From CADEED01 sp035701825 (GTDB taxonomy: Bacteria > Pseudomonadota > Gammaproteobacteria > Steroidobacterales > Steroidobacteraceae), in assembly GCA_035701825.1 (NCBI GenBank), contig DASSRK010000115.1, positions 9,922-73,921 on the forward strand: a DNA stretch of 64,000 bases, read 5' to 3'. The translations under genes were made by a program, and so were the position numbers. Positions 52,240-63,160 of the stretch are shown here, piece by piece (position 1 is the first letter of the stretch; each line of letters starts with the position of its first letter). The notes under the pieces are model-generated. The model had not been told where the DNA came from. It saw only the letters and a program-made list of their open reading frames with translations, and did no database searches.

Positions 52240-54894
52240 ATGCATCCTGTCTCACTGGTTTTGATAGAAGACATAGCCTCCGAGGCGGAGATCGCCGTGC
52301 GGCACCTGGAGGCCGGCGGATTCTCCTGCAGCTGGAAGCGCGTGGATTCCGAAGCGGCCCTGAGGCGCGAGCTGGCGCTGGCCACCCCCGACCTGATCCT
52401 CTCCGACTTCACGCTGCCGGGCTTCGACGGACTGGAAGCGCTGGAAATGGCGCGCGAAATCACCCCCGAAACCCCCTTCATCTTCCTGTCCGGAACGCTC
52501 GGCGAGGAGCGTGCCATCGACGCCCTGCAGCGCGGTGCCCTGGACTACGTGCTGAAGACCAACCTCGCGCGCCTCGCGCCCGCGGTGCGCCGCGCGCTCA
52601 ACGAGGCCGCGATCCGCCGCGCGCGCGTCACGCTGGAACAGCAGCTGCGCGACATCGTCGAAACCTCGCAGGACTGGATCTGGGAACACGACCGCGACGG
52701 AAAGTTCACTTTCTGCAGCGGCTCGGTGCAGGCCATCCTCGGCTATGCGCCCGAGGAAATCGTGGGCACCAACGCCGCGCAATACGTGCATCCCGAAGAC
52801 CTGGCGGCGCTGGATTTCGCCATGCATACGCTCGGCCCGAACCAGCGGACGGCGAGCAACCTCTCCGCGCGCTGGCGCCATCGCAATGGCACGTATCGCT
52901 GGCTGGAACGAAACATGCTGGCGCTGCTGGGCGAACGTGGCCAGGTGATCGGCTTCCGCGGCAGCGAGCGCGACTTCACCGAGCGCCGCCGCCAGGAAAA
53001 GCACATCAGCCGCCTGACGCGCGTGTTGAAGATGCTCTCCGGCGTCAACAGCGCGGTGGTGCGCATCCGCCAGCGGCGCGACATCCTGGTGGAGGCCTGC
53101 CGTCTCGCGACCTCGGTGGGCGGATACGCGAGCGCGATGGTCGCGCTGATCGAGCCGGGCACGCGAACCGCGCGGCCCACGGCCTGGTCCGGAAGTGTCG
53201 ACCAGCAACAGGCACAGCAGCTCACGTTCACCATCGCCGATTCCGGTGTCGACGATTCCAGCGTGATCGGGCGCGTGCTCCGTTCCGGTACGCCACTGGT
53301 CTGCAACGACCTGCAGTCGCTCGAAATGCCGCTGGCGGCGCGCGCGCCGCTGATGGATTCCGGCTTCCGCAGCGTGGTCGCGTTCCCGTTGCTGGTGGAT
53401 CGCACCCCCGTGGGCGCGTTCATGCTGACTTCGTACGACGTCGGCGCCGTGGGCGACGAAGAATTGCGCATGCTGCGCGAACTGGTCGCCAACCTGTCGT
53501 TCGCGCTCCAGTACCTGCACAAGGAAGACGAAGTCCGATTCCTGTCTTACTTCGACCCGCTGACCGGCCTCGCCAAGCGCGGGCTGTTCTGCGAACGGCT
53601 GGTGCACGCGCTCGAGCCGCGTATCGGCAGGCGCGGCACTCCGGCGGTGGCGGTGCTCGACGTCGAGCAGCTCTCGACCATCAACGATTCCTTCGGGCGG
53701 CATGCCGGCGACCTGCTGCTGCAGAAGATCGCCGACCGTTTGAAGCGGCATTTCGATTCCACCGATCAACTCGCGCACTTCGGCGCCGGCACCTTCGGGG
53801 TGATCATGGAGGCGGGCGGTGACGAGGACGAAGCCGTCCACTGGATGCAGCAGCAGGTGATCGAGGTGTTTCGCGCGCCGTACACGCTCGACGGCCGCGG
53901 CATACCCATCGACGTCAAGTGCGGCTTCGCCCGTTACCCGGACAATGGCCACGACGCCAACGCACTGGTGCAGAACGCCGAGGGCGCGCTGCGCAGTGCC
54001 AAGAGCACCGGCGAGAAATACCTGCATCACCGGCTCGAATTGTCGGCCGCGGTGGTGTCGCGCATGACCATGGAACACCGGCTGCGTGGCGCGGTGGAGC
54101 GCCAGGATTTCGAACTGCACTATCAACCGAAGATCGACGTGCGCACCGGGCAGATCCGCGGCCTCGAAGCGCTGGTGCGCTGGCGCGACCCGGAGGCGGG
54201 CATGGTGATGCCCGGAGTGTTCCTGCCCTTGATGGAATCGAGCGGCCTGATCGTGCCGCTCGGCGACTGGATCCTGCGCCAGGCGGCCACCGACCTGCGG
54301 CGCTGGCAGGGCGCGGGTCTCGCGCCGGGGCGCGTCGCCGTCAACATTTCACCCGTGCAGCTGCGCCGGCGCGCATTCGCGGATCACCTGCTCGACCTGG
54401 TCGGTGAGTGGCGCGGTGATTCCACCGGCATCGACATCGAAATCACCGAGGGAGTCCTGATCGACGACGTGAGCTCGGCGGTGTCGCAGCTGCGCGTGCT
54501 CCGGCGTTCGGGCGTGCGCGTGGCCATCGACGATTTCGGCACCGGCTATTCATCGCTGAGCCGCCTGGCGGAGCTGCCCGTGGACATGCTGAAGATCGAT
54601 CGCAGTTTCGTCGCGCAGCTGACCACCAGTGGAACCGGGCGTACCGTGGCCGAGACCATCATCGCGCTCGGCAAGGCCTTCAACATGACCACGCTGGCCG
54701 AAGGCGTCGAGACGCCCGAGCAGTTCGACATGCTGCTGCACATGGGCTGCGACCAGTCGCAGGGCTACCTGCACAGCCGGCCGCTCGGCGCCGCGGATCT
54801 CGAACCGCTGCTGAAGAACGGTCTTGCAATCCCGGGATTGCAGAAAAGTAATGTGACGAACCTCGACAGAACGGCCGCGGTGCGCGGCGGTTGA
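52240..54894 (+). CDS. REC-PAS-GAF-degenerate GGDEF-EAL cyclic-di-GMP phosphodiesterase
   Basis: An 884-residue cytoplasmic signalling protein. Receiver (1-115, Asp in LILSDFTLPGFDG, Lys in LDYVLKTN), PAS (about 130-250), GAF (about 275-420), GGDEF-like (about 430-585) and EAL (about 600-860). The GGDEF signature is replaced by GAGTF near residue 515 (AHFGAGTFGVIME), so cyclase activity is unlikely. The EAL domain keeps EALVRW near 642, NISPVQLR, IEITEG, DDFGTGYSS, KIDRSF and EGVETPEQ, so c-di-GMP hydrolysis is expected, possibly tuned by the dead GGDEF. Input is probably phosphorylation by the divergent REC-kinase. The ATG has a weak ribosome site. Confidence 0.92.
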   Translation: MHPVSLVLIEDIASEAEIAVRHLEAGGFSCSWKRVDSEAALRRELALATPDLILSDFTLPGFDGLEALEMAREITPETPFIFLSGTLGEERAIDALQRGALDYVLKTNLARLAPAVRRALNEAAIRRARVTLEQQLRDIVETSQDWIWEHDRDGKFTFCSGSVQAILGYAPEEIVGTNAAQYVHPEDLAALDFAMHTLGPNQRTASNLSARWRHRNGTYRWLERNMLALLGERGQVIGFRGSERDFTERRRQEKHISRLTRVLKMLSGVNSAVVRIRQRRDILVEACRLATSVGGYASAMVALIEPGTRTARPTAWSGSVDQQQAQQLTFTIADSGVDDSSVIGRVLRSGTPLVCNDLQSLEMPLAARAPLMDSGFRSVVAFPLLVDRTPVGAFMLTSYDVGAVGDEELRMLRELVANLSFALQYLHKEDEVRFLSYFDPLTGLAKRGLFCERLVHALEPRIGRRGTPAVAVLDVEQLSTINDSFGRHAGDLLLQKIADRLKRHFDSTDQLAHFGAGTFGVIMEAGGDEDEAVHWMQQQVIEVFRAPYTLDGRGIPIDVKCGFARYPDNGHDANALVQNAEGALRSAKSTGEKYLHHRLELSAAVVSRMTMEHRLRGAVERQDFELHYQPKIDVRTGQIRGLEALVRWRDPEAGMVMPGVFLPLMESSGLIVPLGDWILRQAATDLRRWQGAGLAPGRVAVNISPVQLRRRAFADHLLDLVGEWRGDSTGIDIEITEGVLIDDVSSAVSQLRVLRRSGVRVAIDDFGTGYSSLSRLAELPVDMLKIDRSFVAQLTTSGTGRTVAETIIALGKAFNMTTLAEGVETPEQFDMLLHMGCDQSQGYLHSRPLGAADLEPLLKNGLAIPGLQKSNVTNLDRTAAVRGG

Positions 54895-54990
54895 CCGCGG
54901 CTCGCGATCTTTTTACCCGGGGGAACGCCCCGCGCCACTCCTGATCTACACTGGTGTGCGTCACGCGCCAGGTATCGATCGGATAAACCT

Positions 54991-56322
54991 TTGCTCAAAC
55001 AACTTACCCGCCCGCGCCTCATCGGCCTCATCGCTCTCGCTCTCGTCGCGTCATTCGTGGTCTACCGCTGCAGCGCCGGTGGTGACGACGCTCCCGAATA
55101 CCAGACGTTCACCGTGGACAAGACCCGCGTGGTGGCGCGCGTCAGCACCTCGGGCAGCTTGCAGGCCGTGGTCACGGTCGACGTGGGCAGCCAGGTCTCC
55201 GGCCGCATCCAGGAGCTGTACGCCGATTTCAATTCGAAGGTGAAGAAGGGCGAGAAGATCGCGAAGATCGATCCGTCGCTGTTCCAGGCCGCGGTGACCC
55301 AGGGCGAAGCCAACGTGCAAGCGGCGCGCGCGAACGTCACGCGCCTCGAGGTCACCGCCGAGGACGCCGAGCGCCAGGCCAAGCGCGCGTCCGAGGTCTA
55401 CGCACAGCGGCTGATTTCCGAAACCGAGCGCGACAATGCCGTCGCCAATGCGCGCGCGGCGCGCGCCGCCGTCGACCAGGCCAAGGGACAGCTCGCGCAG
55501 GCCCGCGCGCAGCTCGACCAGGCGCGCACCAACCTGCGCTACACCGACATCGTCTCGCCGACCGACGGCGTGGTGATCTCGCGCGCGGTGAATGTCGGCC
55601 AGACGGTCGCCGCCTCGCTGCAGGCGCCGGTGATCTTCACCATCGCGCAGGACCTGCGGAAGATGGAAGTGCACACCAACGTGGCCGAGTCCGACATCGG
55701 TCGGCTGCAGCCCGGCATGCGCGTGAGCTTCACGGTCGATGCGTATCCCGGTGAGCAGTTCCGCGGCGCGATCCGCGACATCCGCAACGCGCCGCAGGTG
55801 GTGCAGAACGTCGTCACCTACGATGCGGTCATCGACGTTGCGAACGACGAGCTCAAGCTCAAGCCCGGCATGACGGCCACCGTGAGCGTGGTGACCGATC
55901 GCCGCCAGGATGTGCTCGCAGTGCCGAACGCGGCGCTGCGTTTCCGGCCCGAAGTCGCAGGCGCCGGCGAGGCTTCGGGTCCGGGCGCCCGCCAGCAGCG
56001 CACGGGCGGGCAAGCGCCCGGGGGCGCTGGTGGCCAGGGCCAGGCCGCCGCGCGCGAAGGCAGCGCCGCGAACGGGCGCCGTGACTGGCGCGAGCGCGGC
56101 GGCGATGCCGATGCCGCGCAGGCTGCCGAGCGCACCATCTACGTGCTCGAGGGCGGCAAACCGACGCCCCGCACCGTCACCACCGGCATCACCGACGGGC
56201 GCCTCACCGAGATCACCGGTGGCGAGCTCAAGGAAGGCGACGAGGTCATCGTGTCGTCGGCCGCGGGGGCGGGCCGGAACCCGCGGCAGCAGGGCGGACA
56301 GCGCGGCTTCAGGATTCTCTGA
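54991..56322 (+). CDS. MacA-like periplasmic adaptor (HlyD/RND membrane fusion protein)
   Basis: A 443-residue membrane-fusion protein. An N-terminal anchor (PRLIGLIALALVASFVVYRC) precedes the barrel-sandwich lipoyl halves (VDVGSQVSGRIQELYADFNS, YTDIVSPTDGVVISRAVNVG), an Ala-rich helical hairpin (about 105-180) and a beta-barrel. It bridges the MacB-type ABC transporter to an outer-membrane channel. The C-terminal part carries an unusual Gly/Gln/Arg/Ala-rich insertion of about 60 residues (about 323-380) before the final ERTIYVLEGGKPTPRTVTTG strand. The start is TTG 54991 with a weak ribosome site and no upstream ATG. Its stop overlaps the next start (TGATG). Confidence 0.9.
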   Translation: MLKQLTRPRLIGLIALALVASFVVYRCSAGGDDAPEYQTFTVDKTRVVARVSTSGSLQAVVTVDVGSQVSGRIQELYADFNSKVKKGEKIAKIDPSLFQAAVTQGEANVQAARANVTRLEVTAEDAERQAKRASEVYAQRLISETERDNAVANARAARAAVDQAKGQLAQARAQLDQARTNLRYTDIVSPTDGVVISRAVNVGQTVAASLQAPVIFTIAQDLRKMEVHTNVAESDIGRLQPGMRVSFTVDAYPGEQFRGAIRDIRNAPQVVQNVVTYDAVIDVANDELKLKPGMTATVSVVTDRRQDVLAVPNAALRFRPEVAGAGEASGPGARQQRTGGQAPGGAGGQGQAAAREGSAANGRRDWRERGGDADAAQAAERTIYVLEGGKPTPRTVTTGITDGRLTEITGGELKEGDEVIVSSAAGAGRNPRQQGGQRGFRIL

Positions 56323-57029
56323 TGGGCGCGCTGATCCAGCTCCGCGACCTCGCCAAGATCTACCAGTCGGGCGACAGCGAATTCGCGGCCTTGCACGACG
56401 TGAATCTCGGCATCGAGCGCGGCGAATTCGTGGCGATCACCGGATCGTCGGGCTCGGGCAAGTCCACGCTGATGAACATCCTCGGCTGCCTCGATTCCCC
56501 GTCGCGCGGCAGCTACCTGCTGGCCGAGCGCGACGTGGCGCGACTGTCGCGCATCGAGCTCGCGCGCGTCCGCAACGAGACCATCGGCTTCGTGTTCCAG
56601 AACTTCAACCTGCTGGCGCGCACCTCGGCGCTGGAGAACGTCGAACTACCGCTGATCTATGCCAAGGTGCCGCCCGCCGATCGCCACCGGCGCGCACGCG
56701 AGGCGCTGGAGCGTGTCGGGCTCGCGCACCGCGCCGGGCATCATCCCTCGCAGCTCTCCGGCGGACAGCAGCAGCGCGTCGCGATCGCGCGCGCGCTGGT
56801 GACGCGCCCGCCCCTGATCCTGGCGGACGAGCCCACGGGCAATCTCGATTCGGCCACCAGCATCGAGATCATGAAGCTGCTGACCGAACTGCAGCACTCG
56901 GGCATGACCATCGTGTTCGTCACGCACGAGCCGGACATCGCCGCCTACGCCGCGCGCAAGCTCACGCTCAAGGACGGCGCCGTGGTCAACGACGTGCGCC
57001 AGCAACCCGTGCTGGCGGAGGCGTCATGA
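56322..57029 (+). CDS. MacB-type ABC transporter ATP-binding protein
   Basis: A 235-residue ABC ATPase of the LolD/MacB group. Walker A GSSGSGKST near 41-49, Q-loop FVFQNFNLL, signature LSGGQQQRVAIARAL, Walker B LILADEPTGNLD and the H-loop VFVTHEPD are intact. In the MacAB-TolC type system ATP hydrolysis powers periplasmic export by mechanotransmission rather than transport across the inner membrane. Here the ATPase is a separate polypeptide from the permease. It overlaps both neighbours (TGATG upstream, ATGA downstream), so all three are translated as one unit. Confidence 0.95.
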   Translation: MGALIQLRDLAKIYQSGDSEFAALHDVNLGIERGEFVAITGSSGSGKSTLMNILGCLDSPSRGSYLLAERDVARLSRIELARVRNETIGFVFQNFNLLARTSALENVELPLIYAKVPPADRHRRAREALERVGLAHRAGHHPSQLSGGQQQRVAIARALVTRPPLILADEPTGNLDSATSIEIMKLLTELQHSGMTIVFVTHEPDIAAYAARKLTLKDGAVVNDVRQQPVLAEAS

Positions 57030-58258
57030 TCAGCGCCGGCGAAACGCTGCGCATGGCCATGCTGGCGCTGCGCCGGAACAAGCTGCGTTCGTTCCTCACC
57101 GCGCTCGGCATCATCATCGGCGTGGCCGCGGTGATCTGCATGGTGTCGATCGGCGAGGGCGCGAAGACCCGCATCCGTTCGTCCATCGAAGGCACCGGCA
57201 CCAACGTCATCATGCTGTTCTCGGGATCGAGCTCCGGCCCGGGCGGGCGCGGCGGATATGGCTCGCAGCCCACCATCACCTGGGAAGACCTGCGCGCCAT
57301 CCAGACCGAGTTGCCCTCGGTGCTGGCGGCCGCGCCGCAAATGCGGTCCAACCAGCCGGTGATCTCGGAGACCAGTACCTGGACCACGCAGGTGGTCGGC
57401 ACCACGCCGGATTTCTTCGTGATCCGCAACTGGCCCATCGAAAGCGGCGTGGGACTCACGGCTTCCGACCAGGCGAGCTCGGCGAAGAACGCGGTCATCG
57501 GCAAGACCGCCGCGGACAATCTGTTCGGGCCCGGCGTCGATCCGGTGGGCCAGACGGTGCGCATCCGCGATGCACCCGTGACCATCGTCGGCGTGCTCGC
57601 GGCCAAGGGCCAGAATGGCATGGGCCAGGACCAGGACGACGCCATCTTCATCCCGCTGTCCACGTTCCAGACGCGCATGCAGCGCGGCCTCGGCAAGTTC
57701 GTGCCCGGCATGATTTTCATCAGCGCCGTGTCCGCGGAAGGAATCCCGCGCGCCCGCAACGAGATCGCGCAGCTGCTGCGCGAGCGCCACCGACTCGGTC
57801 CGAACGACGAGGACGATTTCTCCACCAGCAGCATGGCCGAGATGACCAGCATGCTCACCACCACCACGCAGACCATGACCACGCTGCTGGCGTCCATCGC
57901 GCTGGTGTCGCTGATCGTGGGCGGCATCGGCGTCATGAACATCATGCTGGTCTCGGTCACGGAGCGGACCCGCGAGATCGGCATCCGCATGGCCGTGGGC
58001 GCGCAACCGGCCGATATCCTGGCGCAGTTCCTGATCGAGGCGCTGGCGCTCGCCGCCATCGGCGGCGTGATCGGCGTGCTGCTGGGCATCGGCATCGGCC
58101 AGCTGCTGGCGGCCAGGTTCGGCTGGTCCATGGTCACGCGCGGAGACATCGTCGCGTTGTCCCTCGCTGTCAGCGCCGGCGTGGGCGTGGCATTCGGGTT
58201 GTACCCGGCGCGCAAGGCCTCGAAGCTCGATCCCATCGAGGCGCTGCGCTACGAGTGA
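57026..58258 (+). CDS. MacB-type ABC transporter permease (FtsX-like)
   Basis: A 410-residue permease with the MacB topology: helix 1 (KLRSFLTALGIIIGVAAVICMV), a large periplasmic MacB_PCD domain (about 50-275), then three C-terminal helices forming the FtsX domain (LLASIALVSLIVGGIGVMNIML, ALAAIGGVIGVLLGIGIGQLL, VALSLAVSAGVGVAFGLYPARKAS). The last segment, ending in PARKASKLDPIEALRYE, is diagnostic. It forms the exporter with the upstream adaptor and ATPase; substrates for this class include antibiotics, lipopeptides and heme-like compounds. The frame is open back to 55910 inside the adaptor gene, but real coding starts at ATG 57026 (ATGA overlap). Confidence 0.94.
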   Translation: MISAGETLRMAMLALRRNKLRSFLTALGIIIGVAAVICMVSIGEGAKTRIRSSIEGTGTNVIMLFSGSSSGPGGRGGYGSQPTITWEDLRAIQTELPSVLAAAPQMRSNQPVISETSTWTTQVVGTTPDFFVIRNWPIESGVGLTASDQASSAKNAVIGKTAADNLFGPGVDPVGQTVRIRDAPVTIVGVLAAKGQNGMGQDQDDAIFIPLSTFQTRMQRGLGKFVPGMIFISAVSAEGIPRARNEIAQLLRERHRLGPNDEDDFSTSSMAEMTSMLTTTTQTMTTLLASIALVSLIVGGIGVMNIMLVSVTERTREIGIRMAVGAQPADILAQFLIEALALAAIGGVIGVLLGIGIGQLLAARFGWSMVTRGDIVALSLAVSAGVGVAFGLYPARKASKLDPIEALRYE

Positions 58259-58347
58259 CGCAGGACTGACGGAGCTTCGCGCGTCGCGCGTCCCATTCAC
58301 GGCGGCGCGTATACTCGCGCCTCGTTTCATCTTTCCCGGGCGCATCC

Positions 58348-59703
58348 ATGATCACTCGTCGCAAGCTCCTGCAGTCGGCCGCCGCGGGCGCGGCCCTCGC
58401 TCCGATGTTCGTGCCGTCACGCGCCTTCGGCGCGAACAGTCGCATCACGGTCGGACAGATCGGGCTCGGCCGCATCGCACAGAGCCACGACATGCCGGGC
58501 GTCATCAAGTCCGGCATGGCCGACTACATCGCGGTGTGCGACCTGGACAGCAAACGGGTCGCCGACGGCGTCAAGATCGTCGAGAAGTCGTACTCCGACC
58601 GCAACATGTCGGCGCCGCGGATCCGCACCTTCGGCAACTACCGCGAATTGCTCGGGCGCAAGGACATCGACGCGGTGGTCATCAGCACGCCCGATCACTG
58701 GCACGCCGAGCTGGCGCTCGCCGCGGTGCAGGCGGGCAAGGACGTCTACCTGCAAAAGCCCTTCACCATGACGCATGCCGAGGGTGTGCTGCTGCGTGAC
58801 GCGGTCCGGCGCACGGGACGCATCCTGCAGGTCGGCAGCCAGCAGCGCTCCTGGGAGCAGTTCCGTCGCGCCGCCGAGCTCATCCGCTCGGGCCGCATCG
58901 GCCACGTGCAGCGCGTGGAAATCGGCTTGCCCACCGACCCGACCGCGCCCGACAACCCGCCCCAGGCGGTGCCCGCGAACCTCGACTACGGCCAGTGGTT
59001 AGGCCCGACGCCGGTGGCGTACTACACCGAGATGCGCGTGCACCCGCAGGCCGACTACAGCCGCCCGGGCTGGCTGCGCCACGAGGCGCACTGCCTCGGC
59101 ATGATCACCGGCTGGGGCTCCCATCACTACGACACCATGCACTGGGCGCTGGAGTTCGAGAACACCGGCCCGTCGCGCGTCGAAGGCAAGGGCGAGTTCC
59201 CGGATCCGGACCGCATCTGGAACGTGCACGGCGCGTACGACGTCACGCTGCAATATCCGAAGAACGTGGTGGTGAACGTCTCCGACAAGCACAACACCGG
59301 CCTCAAGTTCCACGGTGACGAAGGCTGGATCTGGGTGACGCGCGAAGGCACCGGCGCCACCTCGAGCGATCCGCAGGCCAAGGGCGCGAACCTGCCGCCG
59401 CTCGACGCCAGCGACCCGAAGATCCTCGATCCGAAGGGCGTCACGCGGCCGCTGCCGGTCAGCAAGTCGCACCACAAGAACTGGCTGGAAAGCGTGCAGT
59501 CCCGCAAGCAGCCCCTGGCGCCCGCCCACGTCGCCCATCGCAGCAACAGCGCATGCATCGTGAGCTGGATCGCGATGAAGCTCGGTCGTCCGCTCGAGTG
59601 GGACGCGAAGGCCGAACGCTTCAAGGACGACGACGAAGCCAACGCCATGCTGACGCGCGGCGAGCGTTCACCGTACGGAGCGCTGCGCCTGGCCAAGGCC
59701 TGA
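58348..59703 (+). CDS. Tat-exported Gfo/Idh/MocA oxidoreductase
   Basis: A 451-residue dehydrogenase with a twin-arginine signal (TRRKLLQSAAAGAALAPMFV). After it come the Rossmann fold (VGQIGLGRIAQSHDMPGVI), the VVISTPDHWHAELALAAVQA strand, the conserved DVYLQKPFTMT lysine motif and the C-terminal sheet domain with WLGPTPVAYYTEMRVHP and ITGWGSHHYDTMHWAL. Tat export means it is folded with its nicotinamide cofactor in the cytoplasm, like glucose-fructose oxidoreductase or related exported family members, which keep the cofactor bound. The substrate is probably a glycan or sugar acid, but this is inference. It is a single gene, in front of glycogen phosphorylase. Confidence 0.9.
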   Translation: MITRRKLLQSAAAGAALAPMFVPSRAFGANSRITVGQIGLGRIAQSHDMPGVIKSGMADYIAVCDLDSKRVADGVKIVEKSYSDRNMSAPRIRTFGNYRELLGRKDIDAVVISTPDHWHAELALAAVQAGKDVYLQKPFTMTHAEGVLLRDAVRRTGRILQVGSQQRSWEQFRRAAELIRSGRIGHVQRVEIGLPTDPTAPDNPPQAVPANLDYGQWLGPTPVAYYTEMRVHPQADYSRPGWLRHEAHCLGMITGWGSHHYDTMHWALEFENTGPSRVEGKGEFPDPDRIWNVHGAYDVTLQYPKNVVVNVSDKHNTGLKFHGDEGWIWVTREGTGATSSDPQAKGANLPPLDASDPKILDPKGVTRPLPVSKSHHKNWLESVQSRKQPLAPAHVAHRSNSACIVSWIAMKLGRPLEWDAKAERFKDDDEANAMLTRGERSPYGALRLAKA

Positions 59704-59907
59704 ATTCAGCGCGCGGCGTACTCGTCGTGGCGGCGCATCCAGTAGCCCTGGTTGCGCCCTGGCGCCGGGTGCACCGAGGCGGAGCGGAAGTTTTGACAGG
59801 CGCGTTCCGACAGTGCAGTTTGCGCGCCTTTGCGGGGCGTTTTCGCCGGCATCCGGCAGCATGAATCTTGCAACTCCCGCCAGACCCAGCATGAAGAGGG
59901 CGCCGCC

Positions 59908-62445
<2,538 letters not shown>

Positions 62446-62478
62446 AGTGCGCCTGCCATGCGGTGAGGCGGGGGCCGG

Positions 62479-63036
62479 GTGAAACAGGGAAACATCGGTG
62501 CGAGCGCGCTGGTTGCGCATCCGGATACGCCGGTGCGCGCCGTGTCCAGCGTGATATGCGTGTACGAGTGGTTCGATCCGGGCGAGTGGCGGTTCAACTT
62601 CCTCGTTACCGCGCCGCGCAAGGCGCTGAAGCTGCCCGCACCGGCTGCTCCCGCGCGTACCGACGGCTTGTGGCGGCACACCTGTTTCGAGCTGTTCCTG
62701 CGTGATCCCGCGGACGGCGCCTATCTCGAATTCAACTTCTCGCCGTCGGGACAGTGGGCGGCATACGAATTCGACGGCTACCGCGCTGGCATGCGCCCGC
62801 TGGAGATGGATGCGCCGCTCATCAATCCGGGCGGCTCCGAGGCCGAGGGATTCGGCCTCAGCGCGCTTCTCCGGCAGCCGGGACTGTGGCGCGCCCTGCC
62901 CGTGCGGGTCGGGATATCCGCCGTCATCGAAGAGGCCGACGGCACCACCTCGTACTGGGCGTTGGCGCATCCGCCGGGCAAGCCCGACTTCCACCACGCG
63001 GACAGTTTTGCGCTCGAGCTCAAGCCCCAGCAGTAA
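62479..63036 (+). CDS. DOMON-like domain protein
   Basis: A 185-residue protein of the DOMON-like type, a beta-sandwich that often binds heme or carbohydrate. Supporting segments are WFDPGEWRFNFLVTAP, the TDGLWRHTCFELFLRDPADG core typical of the family, AYLEFNFSPSGQWAAYEFDG and the ending YWALAHPPGKPDFHHADSFAL. There is no signal peptide, so it is cytoplasmic, unlike classical DOMON proteins. The GTG start (62479) is 33 bp after glycogen phosphorylase, so it may share its transcript and could bind an alpha-glucan (inference). It has no catalytic signature. Confidence 0.82.
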   Translation: MKQGNIGASALVAHPDTPVRAVSSVICVYEWFDPGEWRFNFLVTAPRKALKLPAPAAPARTDGLWRHTCFELFLRDPADGAYLEFNFSPSGQWAAYEFDGYRAGMRPLEMDAPLINPGGSEAEGFGLSALLRQPGLWRALPVRVGISAVIEEADGTTSYWALAHPPGKPDFHHADSFALELKPQQ

Positions 63037-63160
63037 GACGCCCCCGACAGTCGCGCCGCGAGACGCACACGAAACGGAATTCCGCTATGCCGATCCGGCG
63101 GCGAACGCGCATGGCAAAATTGCGCGCCGGCGCGTGGGCCGGGCCGACAGGAGAAAGCGG

